Of a DNA stretch of 64,000 bases, positions 24,415 to 32,871 are shown in pieces; within the stretch, counting starts at the first letter, position 1, and each line of letters opens with the position of its first letter. The DNA lies in contig QOUV01000005.1 in assembly GCA_003862155.1 (NCBI GenBank), positions 86,497 to 150,496 of the forward strand. Reading direction: 5' to 3'. Made by a program: the position numbers and the translations under genes. The stretch is from Lachnospiraceae bacterium. GTDB lineage: Bacteria > Bacillota > Clostridia > Lachnospirales > Lachnospiraceae. The notes beneath the pieces were generated by a model. It searched no databases, was not told the DNA's origin, and was given only the letters and a program-made list of their open reading frames with translations.

Positions 24415-25392
24415 TCACACCCCCTCGCAGTCAAAGTCCGGAATAAAGCTCTCCTTCGCAACGTCACCCTCCTGCATAAAGGCGTTTTCTATGCCCAGGT
24501 CCAGTGCGTAGTCGAGCACTTCGTTGTACTCGTTTTCCGTGACTTTTCTCGATAGCGTCGGATGGCCGCTGACCTGCGGCATTGGCGTGTATTGATTCAT
24601 AATGCTTAAGAAAATCGAATCGCCATAGGTCTGGTACAAATATTTGATCACATTTTTGGAATCGTCGGCGCAGCCTGGCAGAAGCAGGTGGCGTACGATT
24701 GTCCCTTTTTTCATCAGAACCTCCCTGCCCTCGTCCATAATCTCTTCAGCACACTCATTGTAAGTGGCCGCATCCATCGTATCCTCGGACTCCCAAAGCC
24801 CGAGCTGCTGATCGAGGCGCGCCTTCTTTTTTACAAAAAAAGCAGGCGCGCCAGTCTGACGCACCATCTCATCCACAGCATTTTCTGCCACCTCAAAATA
24901 GTCCGGTGCCTTCGAAAAATCCCCAGAAAGCCTGCTGCTTACATATTTGAAATCAGGCAGGTAAATATCAACAAGTCCGTCGAGCTCCCTGATCTGCGCG
25001 ACCTTCTCGTACGACGAAGTGTTGTAGACGATCGGAACGACGAGTCCTCTGTTCTTCGCGTCCTCAAGCGCAGGGACCACCTGCGGCAGAAAATGTCCCG
25101 CCGTCACCAGATTGATATTGTTCGCCCCCTTCTCCTGCAGCTCAAGAAAAATATCCGACAGCCTTTCAACGCTTATTTCCCTGCCAACAAGGCCGTCTCT
25201 TATTTTTTCATTCTGACAGAAAATACACTTTAAGTTACATCCCGAAAAGAAAACGGCCCCAGACCCGGTCGTCCCCGAAATGCACGGCTCCTCCCAGAAG
25301 TGCAGCGCCGCACGGGCAACTTTTAAATTTTCACCCTTACCGCAGAAGCGGCCCATGCCGCAGTTTCTAGGGCAAAGAGTACATATTTCCAT
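24415..25392 (-). CDS. Radical SAM protein related to pyruvate-formate-lyase activating enzymes (COG1313 type)
   Basis: The 325-residue protein has the radical SAM motif CNLKCIFCQN at about residues 52-61. An N-terminal CTLCPRNCGMGRFCGKG cluster region is typical of the PflA-like uncharacterised group known as PflX/COG1313. Later features include DGLVDIYLPDFKY and GTIVRHLLLPGC. Such proteins have no proven substrate. No glycyl-radical enzyme is in the window. GGGAG lies before the ATG at 25392. It follows the G3E GTPase and HAD genes on the same strand, separated by a REP repeat. Confidence 0.88.
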   Translation of the reverse strand: MEICTLCPRNCGMGRFCGKGENLKVARAALHFWEEPCISGTTGSGAVFFSGCNLKCIFCQNEKIRDGLVGREISVERLSDIFLELQEKGANNINLVTAGHFLPQVVPALEDAKNRGLVVPIVYNTSSYEKVAQIRELDGLVDIYLPDFKYVSSRLSGDFSKAPDYFEVAENAVDEMVRQTGAPAFFVKKKARLDQQLGLWESEDTMDAATYNECAEEIMDEGREVLMKKGTIVRHLLLPGCADDSKNVIKYLYQTYGDSIFLSIMNQYTPMPQVSGHPTLSRKVTENEYNEVLDYALDLGIENAFMQEGDVAKESFIPDFDCEGV

Positions 25393-25454
25393 AAAATTCT
25401 CCCGAATTTATTACAGTAGATTCTATAACTTTAATTGACTGAAAATTCTAAAAA

Positions 25455-25485
25455 TGGGACAAAAAGAACCGTCCCTGCTGTCCCA
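25455..25485. repeat. REP-like repeat, copy 2 (single arm)
   Basis: This arm, read on the minus strand as TGGGACAGCAGGGACGG then TTCTTTTTGTCCCA, begins at the base directly after the G3E GTPase TGA stop codon (25486-25488). Confidence 0.9.
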
Positions 25486-26445
25486 TCAATCCGCATGCAC
25501 TTCCGCCGGCTCACCAAAAATCTCCGCAAGCTTCTCTTTACCAAGCTTCTCCCCAATCACGATCACAATGTCCTGCCCATTCTCAACCGACGCCACCGTG
25601 AAATCATCCTTCGTGACATTGACTTCCATCCAGCCTTTTTCAGCATCTTTGAAAAAACCCTTAATACGAATGATGCCACCACACTCAGGATCATTGATCG
25701 CAGCTGAGGCTTTCTCTTTTATCTGGTCGAGCGAAAACTTCTTCTCCATGAAATAGAGCGACTCGTATTTGTGCTCGTCCATGACCTGCTGCTTCTCGAA
25801 GCCGTACGTTTTGAAGCCAGCAGACTCGATCCGCTTGAAATCTTCGTCGGTAAGATCATTCCAATCCTTAGCAACTGTTTCAGAAGCCTTTAACTTTCTG
25901 CGGCAGCTGATCGAAGCCAGAGACTCGTTCAAATACTTAAGGATATTTGAAGGAGCTTCAGGATTATTCAGCTGAGTCTTGGAAAAAACAATAACACCGG
26001 CGTTGGCTGCTTCAGAGGCGAAGACATACCGTGATGTGTCCGAGAGCGGAAGCCTGAGTCCGGCATCGACTATAGTGATATGCGCTCCGGCCTTATACCA
26101 GCGGTTAAGCGGCTCCTCCGAAAGACTGTCATAGAACTCGTCGACGTCGAAAACTCCAGACGGTTCGACCAGAACATGGGTGTAGCCGATCATGCCCATC
26201 TCTATAAGCTTGCTTTTGAAACGGCGTCTGTGGCAGTCGCTGTCGCAGCCGCCGGAAACCATCTCCATGTCGCAGTGATCGCCGAGAAGGTCGGAGATCA
26301 GCATCATGTCAACATTGACAGCACCGTAATCATTCTCAAGGATGCAGATATTTTCGCCCTGTGCGAGAAGGTACTTTACATATTTTCTAAGAAAAGTAGT
26401 CTTGCCGGAGCCGAGGAAACCAGTGATCAGGTCGATCGTTATCAT
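25486..26445 (-). CDS. CobW/G3E-family GTPase with altered metal motif
   Basis: The 319-residue protein has Walker A GFLGSGKTTFL (residues 9-19), the ENDYGAVNVD switch region, the VEPSGVFD strand and a C-terminal CobW-type domain. This family uses GTP to deliver metals or to serve cobalamin-related enzymes. The usual CxCC metal site is replaced by GGCDSDCHRRR (C-x3-C followed by His), so the metal chemistry may differ. It overlaps the HAD gene upstream by four bases, which suggests one operon. A REP repeat touches its stop codon. The client protein is unknown. Confidence 0.88.
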   Translation of the reverse strand: MITIDLITGFLGSGKTTFLRKYVKYLLAQGENICILENDYGAVNVDMMLISDLLGDHCDMEMVSGGCDSDCHRRRFKSKLIEMGMIGYTHVLVEPSGVFDVDEFYDSLSEEPLNRWYKAGAHITIVDAGLRLPLSDTSRYVFASEAANAGVIVFSKTQLNNPEAPSNILKYLNESLASISCRRKLKASETVAKDWNDLTDEDFKRIESAGFKTYGFEKQQVMDEHKYESLYFMEKKFSLDQIKEKASAAINDPECGGIIRIKGFFKDAEKGWMEVNVTKDDFTVASVENGQDIVIVIGEKLGKEKLAEIFGEPAEVHAD

Positions 26446-27050
26446 AGAAACCTCCTGAGCCTGTCACAGAAACTCTTCTGGTCTGTGACGATCTCAGAGT
26501 CCATTCCGAAGTCGACAGCGCCCTGGACATTTTCAGCCCGGTCATCGAAGAAAATCGACTCGGCCGGATCGATACTGTATTTGTCACAGAGAGCGGCGTA
26601 AATATCGCGGCCAGGCTTCGTCTTGTGAATCATGTACGAGACCATGATTCCATCCATATCTTCCATGAAATCCGCATACTGAGTGTGTTTATGGAAAAGA
26701 GTCTTAGGATAATTTGACAGGATGTAGAGATGGTAGCCGGCCTCTTTCAGCTGATGCACGATCTCCCAGACCTGCGGGCGTGGGACCATCATATACTCGC
26801 CGTGCGTTATGAACCAGCGGATGACCTTGATGTCGTCCGGGTAAATTTTTTCAAAATCTGCAATGATCTGCTCGTCGGTCTCATTTCCGACGTCGTACTT
26901 CGACCAGATCTTGAGCGGGCAGTCGAACATCTCGCGCCCGATCCGCTCTGCCTCGTCAGGAGACAGACCGTAGTCCTCAAGCATCTGCTTCCAGCGGTAG
27001 GAAAGAAGGACATCCCCAACATCAAAAATTATATTCTTATATTTTTTCAT
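26442..27050 (-). CDS. HAD-IA family phosphatase
   Basis: The protein of about 202 residues has HAD motif I FDVGDVLLSY, a cap domain, motif II ILSNYPK, the KTKPGRDIY lysine motif and motif IV SIFFDDRAENV. It resembles YihX-type sugar-phosphate phosphatases, but the substrate cannot be told. The frame also opens at a GTG four codons earlier, but GAGGTG sits about nine bases before the ATG at 27050. Its stop overlaps the G3E GTPase start by four bases. Confidence 0.88.
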   Translation of the reverse strand: MKKYKNIIFDVGDVLLSYRWKQMLEDYGLSPDEAERIGREMFDCPLKIWSKYDVGNETDEQIIADFEKIYPDDIKVIRWFITHGEYMMVPRPQVWEIVHQLKEAGYHLYILSNYPKTLFHKHTQYADFMEDMDGIMVSYMIHKTKPGRDIYAALCDKYSIDPAESIFFDDRAENVQGAVDFGMDSEIVTDQKSFCDRLRRFL

Positions 27051-27138
27051 GAAACTATTCACCTCGCATATGGAATTATAACAGAATTCGTGTTAAAATA
27101 AAAATCTGAAGAGACTATTATTTCGAGGAGGTGTTTCT

Positions 27139-27660
27139 ATGGCTTTAGGTGCTGTCTCGGGAGCCGGCTATTACGACGGCTACCAGAATTTTTCTATAAA
27201 TGGATATGGCGACTCGAAGAATAACGACGATTCTAAGAAGCCGGTCGTAAATCCCGGCGAGTCTGAAACAAAGAAGCCTGGCAGGAAATCATCTCCGGCG
27301 GAGTGTGAGACCTGCAGGAACCGCAAGTATCAGGACGGTTCGGATGAGGGGAACGTCTCCTTCAAGGCCGCTTCACATGTAAGCCCTGAAGCCGCAGGGC
27401 CTGCAGTCATGGCGCACGAAGGCGAGCATGTTGCGAACGCTTACAGTAAGGCATCCCAGCGCGGCGGCAAAGTTCTCGCAGCAAACGTCACTATCAAGAC
27501 TTCTATCTGCCCGGAGTGCGGCAGAGTCTATGTTTCGGGCGGAGTCACGAATACGATGATCGCATACCCGCAGGCGAGCACCCAGCCGTATCAGGCGAAT
27601 GCCAAATCACTCGATGCAGCGAACGGAGCTATCGGCGCGAATGTAAACGAAGTCGCATAA
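27139..27660 (+). CDS. Putative zinc metalloprotease-like protein (SprA-related/CJM1_0395 type)
   Basis: The 173-residue protein has a disordered first 55 residues. A conserved block then reads CETCRNRKYQDGSDEGNVSFKAA, the zinc-protease-like HEGEH (inside VMAHEGEHVANAY), and CPECGRVYVSGGVTNT. The HExxH pattern and four cysteines in two CxxC pairs match a small family labelled putative metalloprotease, SprA-related. There is no signal peptide. Its function is unknown and the protease activity is only implied by the motif. GGAGGT precedes the ATG. The helicase gene follows after 30 bases, possibly in the same operon. Confidence 0.78.
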   Translation: MALGAVSGAGYYDGYQNFSINGYGDSKNNDDSKKPVVNPGESETKKPGRKSSPAECETCRNRKYQDGSDEGNVSFKAASHVSPEAAGPAVMAHEGEHVANAYSKASQRGGKVLAANVTIKTSICPECGRVYVSGGVTNTMIAYPQASTQPYQANAKSLDAANGAIGANVNEVA

Positions 27661-27690
27661 GAGTGACGATATGGCTTCCAAAGTATTTCA

Positions 27691-29562
27691 ATGAATTTTA
27701 AAGATTTTAAAGCAAAATTTTCCATAAATCTGACAGAGCAGCAGGAAGAAGCAGTACAGGCAGTCGAAGGGCCGGTACTGCTTCTTAGTGTACCCGGAAG
27801 TGGAAAGACTACAGTCCTTGTAACCCGCATTGGATGGATGATCTACGGCTGTGGCATAAAGCCGGAATCCATTCTTGTCCTGACTTATACCGTAGCTTCT
27901 GCCCGCGATATGGAGCGCAGATTCGCGTCAAAATTTGGTGAGGACCTCGGGAGCAAGGTCCATTTTTCCACAATAAATTCCATATGCCAGCGCATAATCT
28001 ACTGGTACGCGAAAGCCACCGGAAATACAGTTTTCGACTTTTCGGACTACTCCCCAAAACAGGCCGCTTTTCTAAGCCAGGCCTACACCAGGACTTCCGG
28101 AGGTTACGCGACAGAATCGGATCTGCAGGATATCCGCACCCAGATCACCTACATCAAAAATATGATGCTCTCAAATGAACAGATCGATGCGATGAATGAG
28201 GACCTCGACTACGATATCGCAAAAATCTACCGCGGCTACAGGGAGTTTATGCGGCAGCAGCATATCATGGATTACGACGACCAGCTAGTCTACGCGCTCG
28301 TCATGTTAAAAAGCGACAGGAGGGTCCTAGAGCATGTCCAGTCGAGATTTTCGTATGTTCTTGTCGATGAAGCTCAGGACACCTCGAAGATCCAGCATGT
28401 GATAATTTCAATGATCGCGAAGCGAAATGACAGCGACAATCTCTTTATGGTAGGCGATGAGGACCAGAGCATTTACGGTTTCCGCGGCGCCTACCCGGAA
28501 GCTCTTATGTCCTTTGGCAAAGTACATAAAAATTCAAAAGTCCTTCTGATGGAGGAGAATTTCCGAAGTGACGCACATATCGTGCGGGCCTGCGAGCGAG
28601 TCATAAATCACAACGTGCTCCGCCATCCGAAAAAGCTTAAGGCAAGCCATGCGGCAAAGATCCCGGTAAAAATGGTCGAAGTTTTTACAAGGGGTGCACA
28701 GCTTAACTATCTGCTAAAGGCCGCGTCCGACTTAAAGGAAGAGACCGCTGTCCTTTACCGCGACAACGAGAGCATAATCCCATTCGTCGACATGCTTGAA
28801 AAGCACGGAGTCCCTTACCGCATCAGAAAATCTGAACTCAATTTTTTTACAAGCAGAATAGTAAAAGATCTGGCGGACATCATACATTTCGCCTACGATC
28901 CGACCAACACAGAGGCCTTTATGAACATCTACTTCAAGGTCCGGACCTATCTTAAAAAAGAGAATGCCCGCGTCCTGTGCGGTGTCAGCCAGTCGAGCGG
29001 ATGCACGGTTTTTGACGCGGCATACAACAGCTCCCTCTTAAAAAGGCGGCAGCTGTCTTCGATAGAAAAGGTGGATTCGGATTTCAGGCATATAGTAAAG
29101 CTCTCTGGCAAAGACGCTCTAAGCTGCATCCTCTACTCGATGGGCTACCTCGACTATCTGGAGCGTTCAAAGATGGATACCCGCAAGCTTTTTGCCCTGA
29201 AAAAAATATCCGAAGGTACTCCTGATCTCAGAGGATTTCTGACGAGGCTTGATTTTTTAAATAAGACGATAAGTGAGAAGGAAAATGATCCGGGTGTACC
29301 GCTGATACTCTCGACTATACATTCGAGCAAAGGCCTCGAGTACGACAACGTCTATCTGATCGATGTGATGGACGGCGTATTTCCGAAGGCTGAAAAGCCT
29401 CCGCAGAAGATCACCGATGCAGATAAAGTGACTCCCGAACAGGAAGCATACGAGGAGGAACGGAGAATATTCTATGTCGGCGCGACCCGCGCCAAAAAGA
29501 GGCTTACGATCTTTACATTCAAACACGCATCCTCTACATTTGCAAATGAGATGCTTAAATAA
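27691..29562 (+). CDS. UvrD/PcrA-like superfamily 1 DNA helicase
   Basis: The 623-residue protein contains the SF1A motifs in order: Q-motif LTEQQEEAV, Walker A SVPGSGKTTVL, motif Ia VLTYTVASARDM, motif II VLVDEAQDTSK, motif III VGDEDQSIYGFRGA, motif IV ENFRSD, motif V STIHSSKGLEYDNVYLID and motif VI RRIFYVGATRAKKRL. It is somewhat shorter than PcrA (about 720-750) and lacks that protein's long C-terminal extension. It should translocate 3' to 5' on single-stranded DNA in repair. It converges with the EAL gene, with stops touching at 29562/29563. Confidence 0.92.
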   Translation: MNFKDFKAKFSINLTEQQEEAVQAVEGPVLLLSVPGSGKTTVLVTRIGWMIYGCGIKPESILVLTYTVASARDMERRFASKFGEDLGSKVHFSTINSICQRIIYWYAKATGNTVFDFSDYSPKQAAFLSQAYTRTSGGYATESDLQDIRTQITYIKNMMLSNEQIDAMNEDLDYDIAKIYRGYREFMRQQHIMDYDDQLVYALVMLKSDRRVLEHVQSRFSYVLVDEAQDTSKIQHVIISMIAKRNDSDNLFMVGDEDQSIYGFRGAYPEALMSFGKVHKNSKVLLMEENFRSDAHIVRACERVINHNVLRHPKKLKASHAAKIPVKMVEVFTRGAQLNYLLKAASDLKEETAVLYRDNESIIPFVDMLEKHGVPYRIRKSELNFFTSRIVKDLADIIHFAYDPTNTEAFMNIYFKVRTYLKKENARVLCGVSQSSGCTVFDAAYNSSLLKRRQLSSIEKVDSDFRHIVKLSGKDALSCILYSMGYLDYLERSKMDTRKLFALKKISEGTPDLRGFLTRLDFLNKTISEKENDPGVPLILSTIHSSKGLEYDNVYLIDVMDGVFPKAEKPPQKITDADKVTPEQEAYEEERRIFYVGATRAKKRLTIFTFKHASSTFANEMLK

Positions 29563-31461
29563 TCACGCTGTTCTCTTATTTTTCTTTAGGAAGGTAATGT
29601 ATTCATCCTTTGGAAGAGGTTTGCTGAAATAGAAGCCCTGAATGTAGTCGATATTCAGGTTCTCCATAGCGTTCAAATCCTCAGCGGTCTCGACTCCCTC
29701 GGCTACGACCTTGAGAGAAAGCCCCTTTGCCATATGGATCATCGAGTCCATTATAAGACCCACGCGGCTCGATTCAGTGTACTTCGTGACCATCGATCTG
29801 TCGGCTTTTATGAAGTTAATAGGCATATCCACCACATAATTCAGATTGCTCTCGCCGTTTCCGAAGTCGTCAAGCGAGCAGCTGCAGCCGGCGGCCCTGA
29901 AAGCACTCAGATTCTTCAGGAGACTGTCACGGTCTACTATCATCGCGGTCTCGGTGATCTCAAAGCAGAACATCTGAGGAGGCACATCCGCCTCTCTCAT
30001 CTTCTGCAGATACCTGTCCGAGAGAGTGTCATCTTCACACTGGAGCACCGAAAGATTGATGTCGATAAACTTCACGCCAAGATCTGCGAGCCCGCCATTC
30101 TTTATCAGGTCGAGCGTCTTTTCAAACATGATATCACCGATATTTGTGACCTGTCCGGTCTTTTCAGTTACAGGAATAAACATGCCAGGGGGAACAATAG
30201 AGCCATCCTCTCTTCTGATGCGGACCAGCGCCTCAGCTCCTGTAAATGCGTCCTCGTTTGTCGAATAAATAGGCTGGAAAAATGGCTCGATCCGATCCTC
30301 CGCAATGGCGTTCTCGACTTCCTTCGCCATGTTCCTCTCCTGCCTCAGCCGTTCGTACATACTGTCAGTCATAACGATAATATTGGAATCTGAGTACTCT
30401 CCGTTCACAGAGAGCTGTCCTAAAAGTTCGAGGATCTCTGTAACAGAATCAGCCCTTCGCCCCTGTGTCTCAAAGGCCTCAATGAAGTTTATCCCTTTCT
30501 CCTCACAGAATTTGTGAGCTCTATGGTTTATCTCCTCTGCCTTCCCGGAAGCAGCCACAGGGTCTCTGAATACAATGATATAGCCGGACTGTCCATCGTA
30601 AAAAGTCTTGGAATGCGGCAGATTTCCAAAATAATTCGCTGCGCTCATCATAATGGCGCTGTATCTCTCGGATGTTGATGCCAGGTCGTCGATGATCTTC
30701 ACATAAATATAGGAGAACTGTAAATCCTTCTTGTAGAAGTCCTCTATGTACATCTGGAATGTGCTTAAGTTAAAAAGTCCGGTAGTTCGGTCTATCCTGA
30801 TCACAGGGTTCTCGAGTTCAAGGAACAGAACGAAAAGCCCCAGCGCAGTTCCGAAACCGACGAGAAGTAAATTCGGATGGAAGAACTGAATCCCCGCAGT
30901 GAGACTTCCACACAACACCCAGGAGATCATAGATATGGTAATATTCCACGGCACTCTTTTTCGGTAAATGAGTACCATCACAAATGTAATTATCAAAAAA
31001 TAGAACGAGAATAAATACGTAACTATACAGGAAGGTCCAAAGGAGAATGTGATATTCATGCCATTGGTGTAATAATCGATCGGTACAACAAATGTCACAG
31101 CCGCACCGGTAAGGTAGATAAAAAAGCTCGCCCGCTGAATGATGATCTCACCGTGCTGGGTGACCGGCATCAGAGTCGTCGTATAGGCGAAGCCAAAATA
31201 CGCCATAAACATCAGCGCGATCAGGTAGAGCTTGCAGATGATATCGACGACAATCGATGGAGATCCAATACTGCCGCCATAAAGCCTGTCAGCCATTATC
31301 GCAAATACAGACACAACATCGAGTATCAGACAGACCAGTCCAACCATAAGAGCCCTCCCAAAATAGCGGCTGCTCCTCAGGTCGACCTTCTTCTGCCTTT
31401 TATAAAAATATGCAATTATTATCAGCAGCGCAATCCCGCAGCACTGAGTGACAATATTCAT
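29563..31461 (-). CDS. Membrane protein with degenerate GGDEF and intact EAL domain (paralogue 1)
   Basis: The 632-residue protein has about seven membrane helices in residues 1-215. A GGDEF-like region (220-360) follows in which the active-site loop is replaced by YDGQSGYI, then an EAL domain (about 385-625). EAL motifs are complete: AEALVR, DINLS, FEITET, DDFGNGESNL, IKADRS and VAEGVET. It should therefore degrade c-di-GMP while the GGDEF part senses or regulates. A close paralogue lies at 32872-34761, and between the two sits the nitrogenase-like gene on the other strand. AGGATG precedes the ATG. Confidence 0.92.
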   Translation of the reverse strand: MNIVTQCCGIALLIIIAYFYKRQKKVDLRSSRYFGRALMVGLVCLILDVVSVFAIMADRLYGGSIGSPSIVVDIICKLYLIALMFMAYFGFAYTTTLMPVTQHGEIIIQRASFFIYLTGAAVTFVVPIDYYTNGMNITFSFGPSCIVTYLFSFYFLIITFVMVLIYRKRVPWNITISMISWVLCGSLTAGIQFFHPNLLLVGFGTALGLFVLFLELENPVIRIDRTTGLFNLSTFQMYIEDFYKKDLQFSYIYVKIIDDLASTSERYSAIMMSAANYFGNLPHSKTFYDGQSGYIIVFRDPVAASGKAEEINHRAHKFCEEKGINFIEAFETQGRRADSVTEILELLGQLSVNGEYSDSNIIVMTDSMYERLRQERNMAKEVENAIAEDRIEPFFQPIYSTNEDAFTGAEALVRIRREDGSIVPPGMFIPVTEKTGQVTNIGDIMFEKTLDLIKNGGLADLGVKFIDINLSVLQCEDDTLSDRYLQKMREADVPPQMFCFEITETAMIVDRDSLLKNLSAFRAAGCSCSLDDFGNGESNLNYVVDMPINFIKADRSMVTKYTESSRVGLIMDSMIHMAKGLSLKVVAEGVETAEDLNAMENLNIDYIQGFYFSKPLPKDEYITFLKKNKRTA

Positions 31462-31655
31462 ATCATCCTACCTGCTAAAAACCATGCAAATATCATTCAA
31501 GTACACAAAACATTATAACATAGAATTTGGATCCGGGCACATTTTTCAGATAAATCGGTTCTGTCGCAACCGTTTTACCAACAATTGTTTCTAATATTTT
31601 TACAAAATGTGGTAGAATTCTATTATAAAAAGTCAGGAGATACAGAGACAGATTC

Positions 31656-32870
31656 ATGAACGACAAGATTAAAAAACAGGTTTTTACTCATATCCCGGTT
31701 TACTCGGGCGACGTGTCCGGAGCAGCTTCAGCGCTCTACGAGTTCGGCGGACTCACTGTAATCCACGATCCTAGCGGCTGCAACTCGACTTACAATACAT
31801 TCGACGAACTCAGGTGGAATAAGCTCGAGAGCGCCATCTACATCTCAGGTCTTAAAGAGAGTGACGCGATAAGTGGAAATGACGAAAGACTTATCGAAGA
31901 TATCGTATCAGCCATTGACGGCCGCTCCAGACGCCCGAAGTTTATCGCGCTCTGCAACTCCCCTGTTCCGGATATCATCGGCACTGATTTCGCAGCGATC
32001 TGCCGCCTCCTTGAAAAAAAGACCGGAATTCCCGCCTTCTATGTCCGCACAAATGCTATGCACGATTACACTTTTGGCGGCGCGAATGCTTTTCTCACCC
32101 TTGCCGAAAAATTCCTGGGCGGCCCGGATCCATCTGGTACGAAGTCAGATCAGCTGGATTCTGTCGGCAGGAATCAATCTGGCAATTGCAGTCTCCGGGT
32201 AAATCTTCTTGGCCTTACTCCGTTTGAATATCCCTTCGATGCACAGATTGACGGGCTCTATGAGATTATAAAAAATGCCGGCTTTAGTGTCTGTGCGAAC
32301 TGGGGGAAAGGCACTGCAGATCACCCTGTCACCTTTGACGACGTGGCTATGGCTGCGACAGCCGACGTCTCGCTCGTGCTCTCTTCCTCAGGGATAAAAG
32401 CTGCGGAGTTCCTCCACCAGAAATTCGGCATCCCATACGTGATCGGAGATCCTCTTGCCTCGGATGAATTTGCTTCAGTTATATTTAACGATTTAAAAGC
32501 ACCTTTTTCCATGAAAGTAGTTAAAAATTCTTATCTGAATATACTGGATGATGAAAAGAGCGATTCAACTGTATTTATCGGAGAGCCGGTGACAATGGGC
32601 TCAGAGGCCGCAGCATACGCACTTTCCCACGGTCATGCCTCACTTGTCTGCACGACAGAGTTGACGGATTCTCTTGTAAGTGAGAACACTTCCTGCCCAC
32701 GCGGTGAGGCTGAGATTGCCGAATCTATAATGAAAGCCAGCGTTATACACGGGGATCCGATACTTAAAAACGCCACGTCTCATGGGAAACGTGGCTTTGA
32801 GAGGCGTCACCAGACATGGGTGGACGAACCGCACCTGGCTATGTCTGGCAGAATGTTTTTCAGGAAATAG
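31656..32870 (+). CDS. Nitrogenase component 1-type (NifD/K-like) protein of unknown function
   Basis: The 404-residue protein resembles the nitrogenase component 1 oxidoreductase family. The N-terminal FGGLTVIHDPSGCNSTYNT corresponds to the first P-cluster cysteine region, and ALCNSPVPDIIGTDF to the CxxxIGxD cysteine of NifD. A third ligand is not obvious, and no FeMo-co ligand pattern is seen. Such stand-alone homologues are common in anaerobes, and their reactions are unknown. No NifH-type reductase is in the window. It lies between two EAL paralogues on the opposite strand, with a one-base gap to the second. The ribosome site AGGAG is unusually far (16 bases) from the ATG. Confidence 0.8.
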   Translation: MNDKIKKQVFTHIPVYSGDVSGAASALYEFGGLTVIHDPSGCNSTYNTFDELRWNKLESAIYISGLKESDAISGNDERLIEDIVSAIDGRSRRPKFIALCNSPVPDIIGTDFAAICRLLEKKTGIPAFYVRTNAMHDYTFGGANAFLTLAEKFLGGPDPSGTKSDQLDSVGRNQSGNCSLRVNLLGLTPFEYPFDAQIDGLYEIIKNAGFSVCANWGKGTADHPVTFDDVAMAATADVSLVLSSSGIKAAEFLHQKFGIPYVIGDPLASDEFASVIFNDLKAPFSMKVVKNSYLNILDDEKSDSTVFIGEPVTMGSEAAAYALSHGHASLVCTTELTDSLVSENTSCPRGEAEIAESIMKASVIHGDPILKNATSHGKRGFERRHQTWVDEPHLAMSGRMFFRK

Positions 32871-32871
32871 G

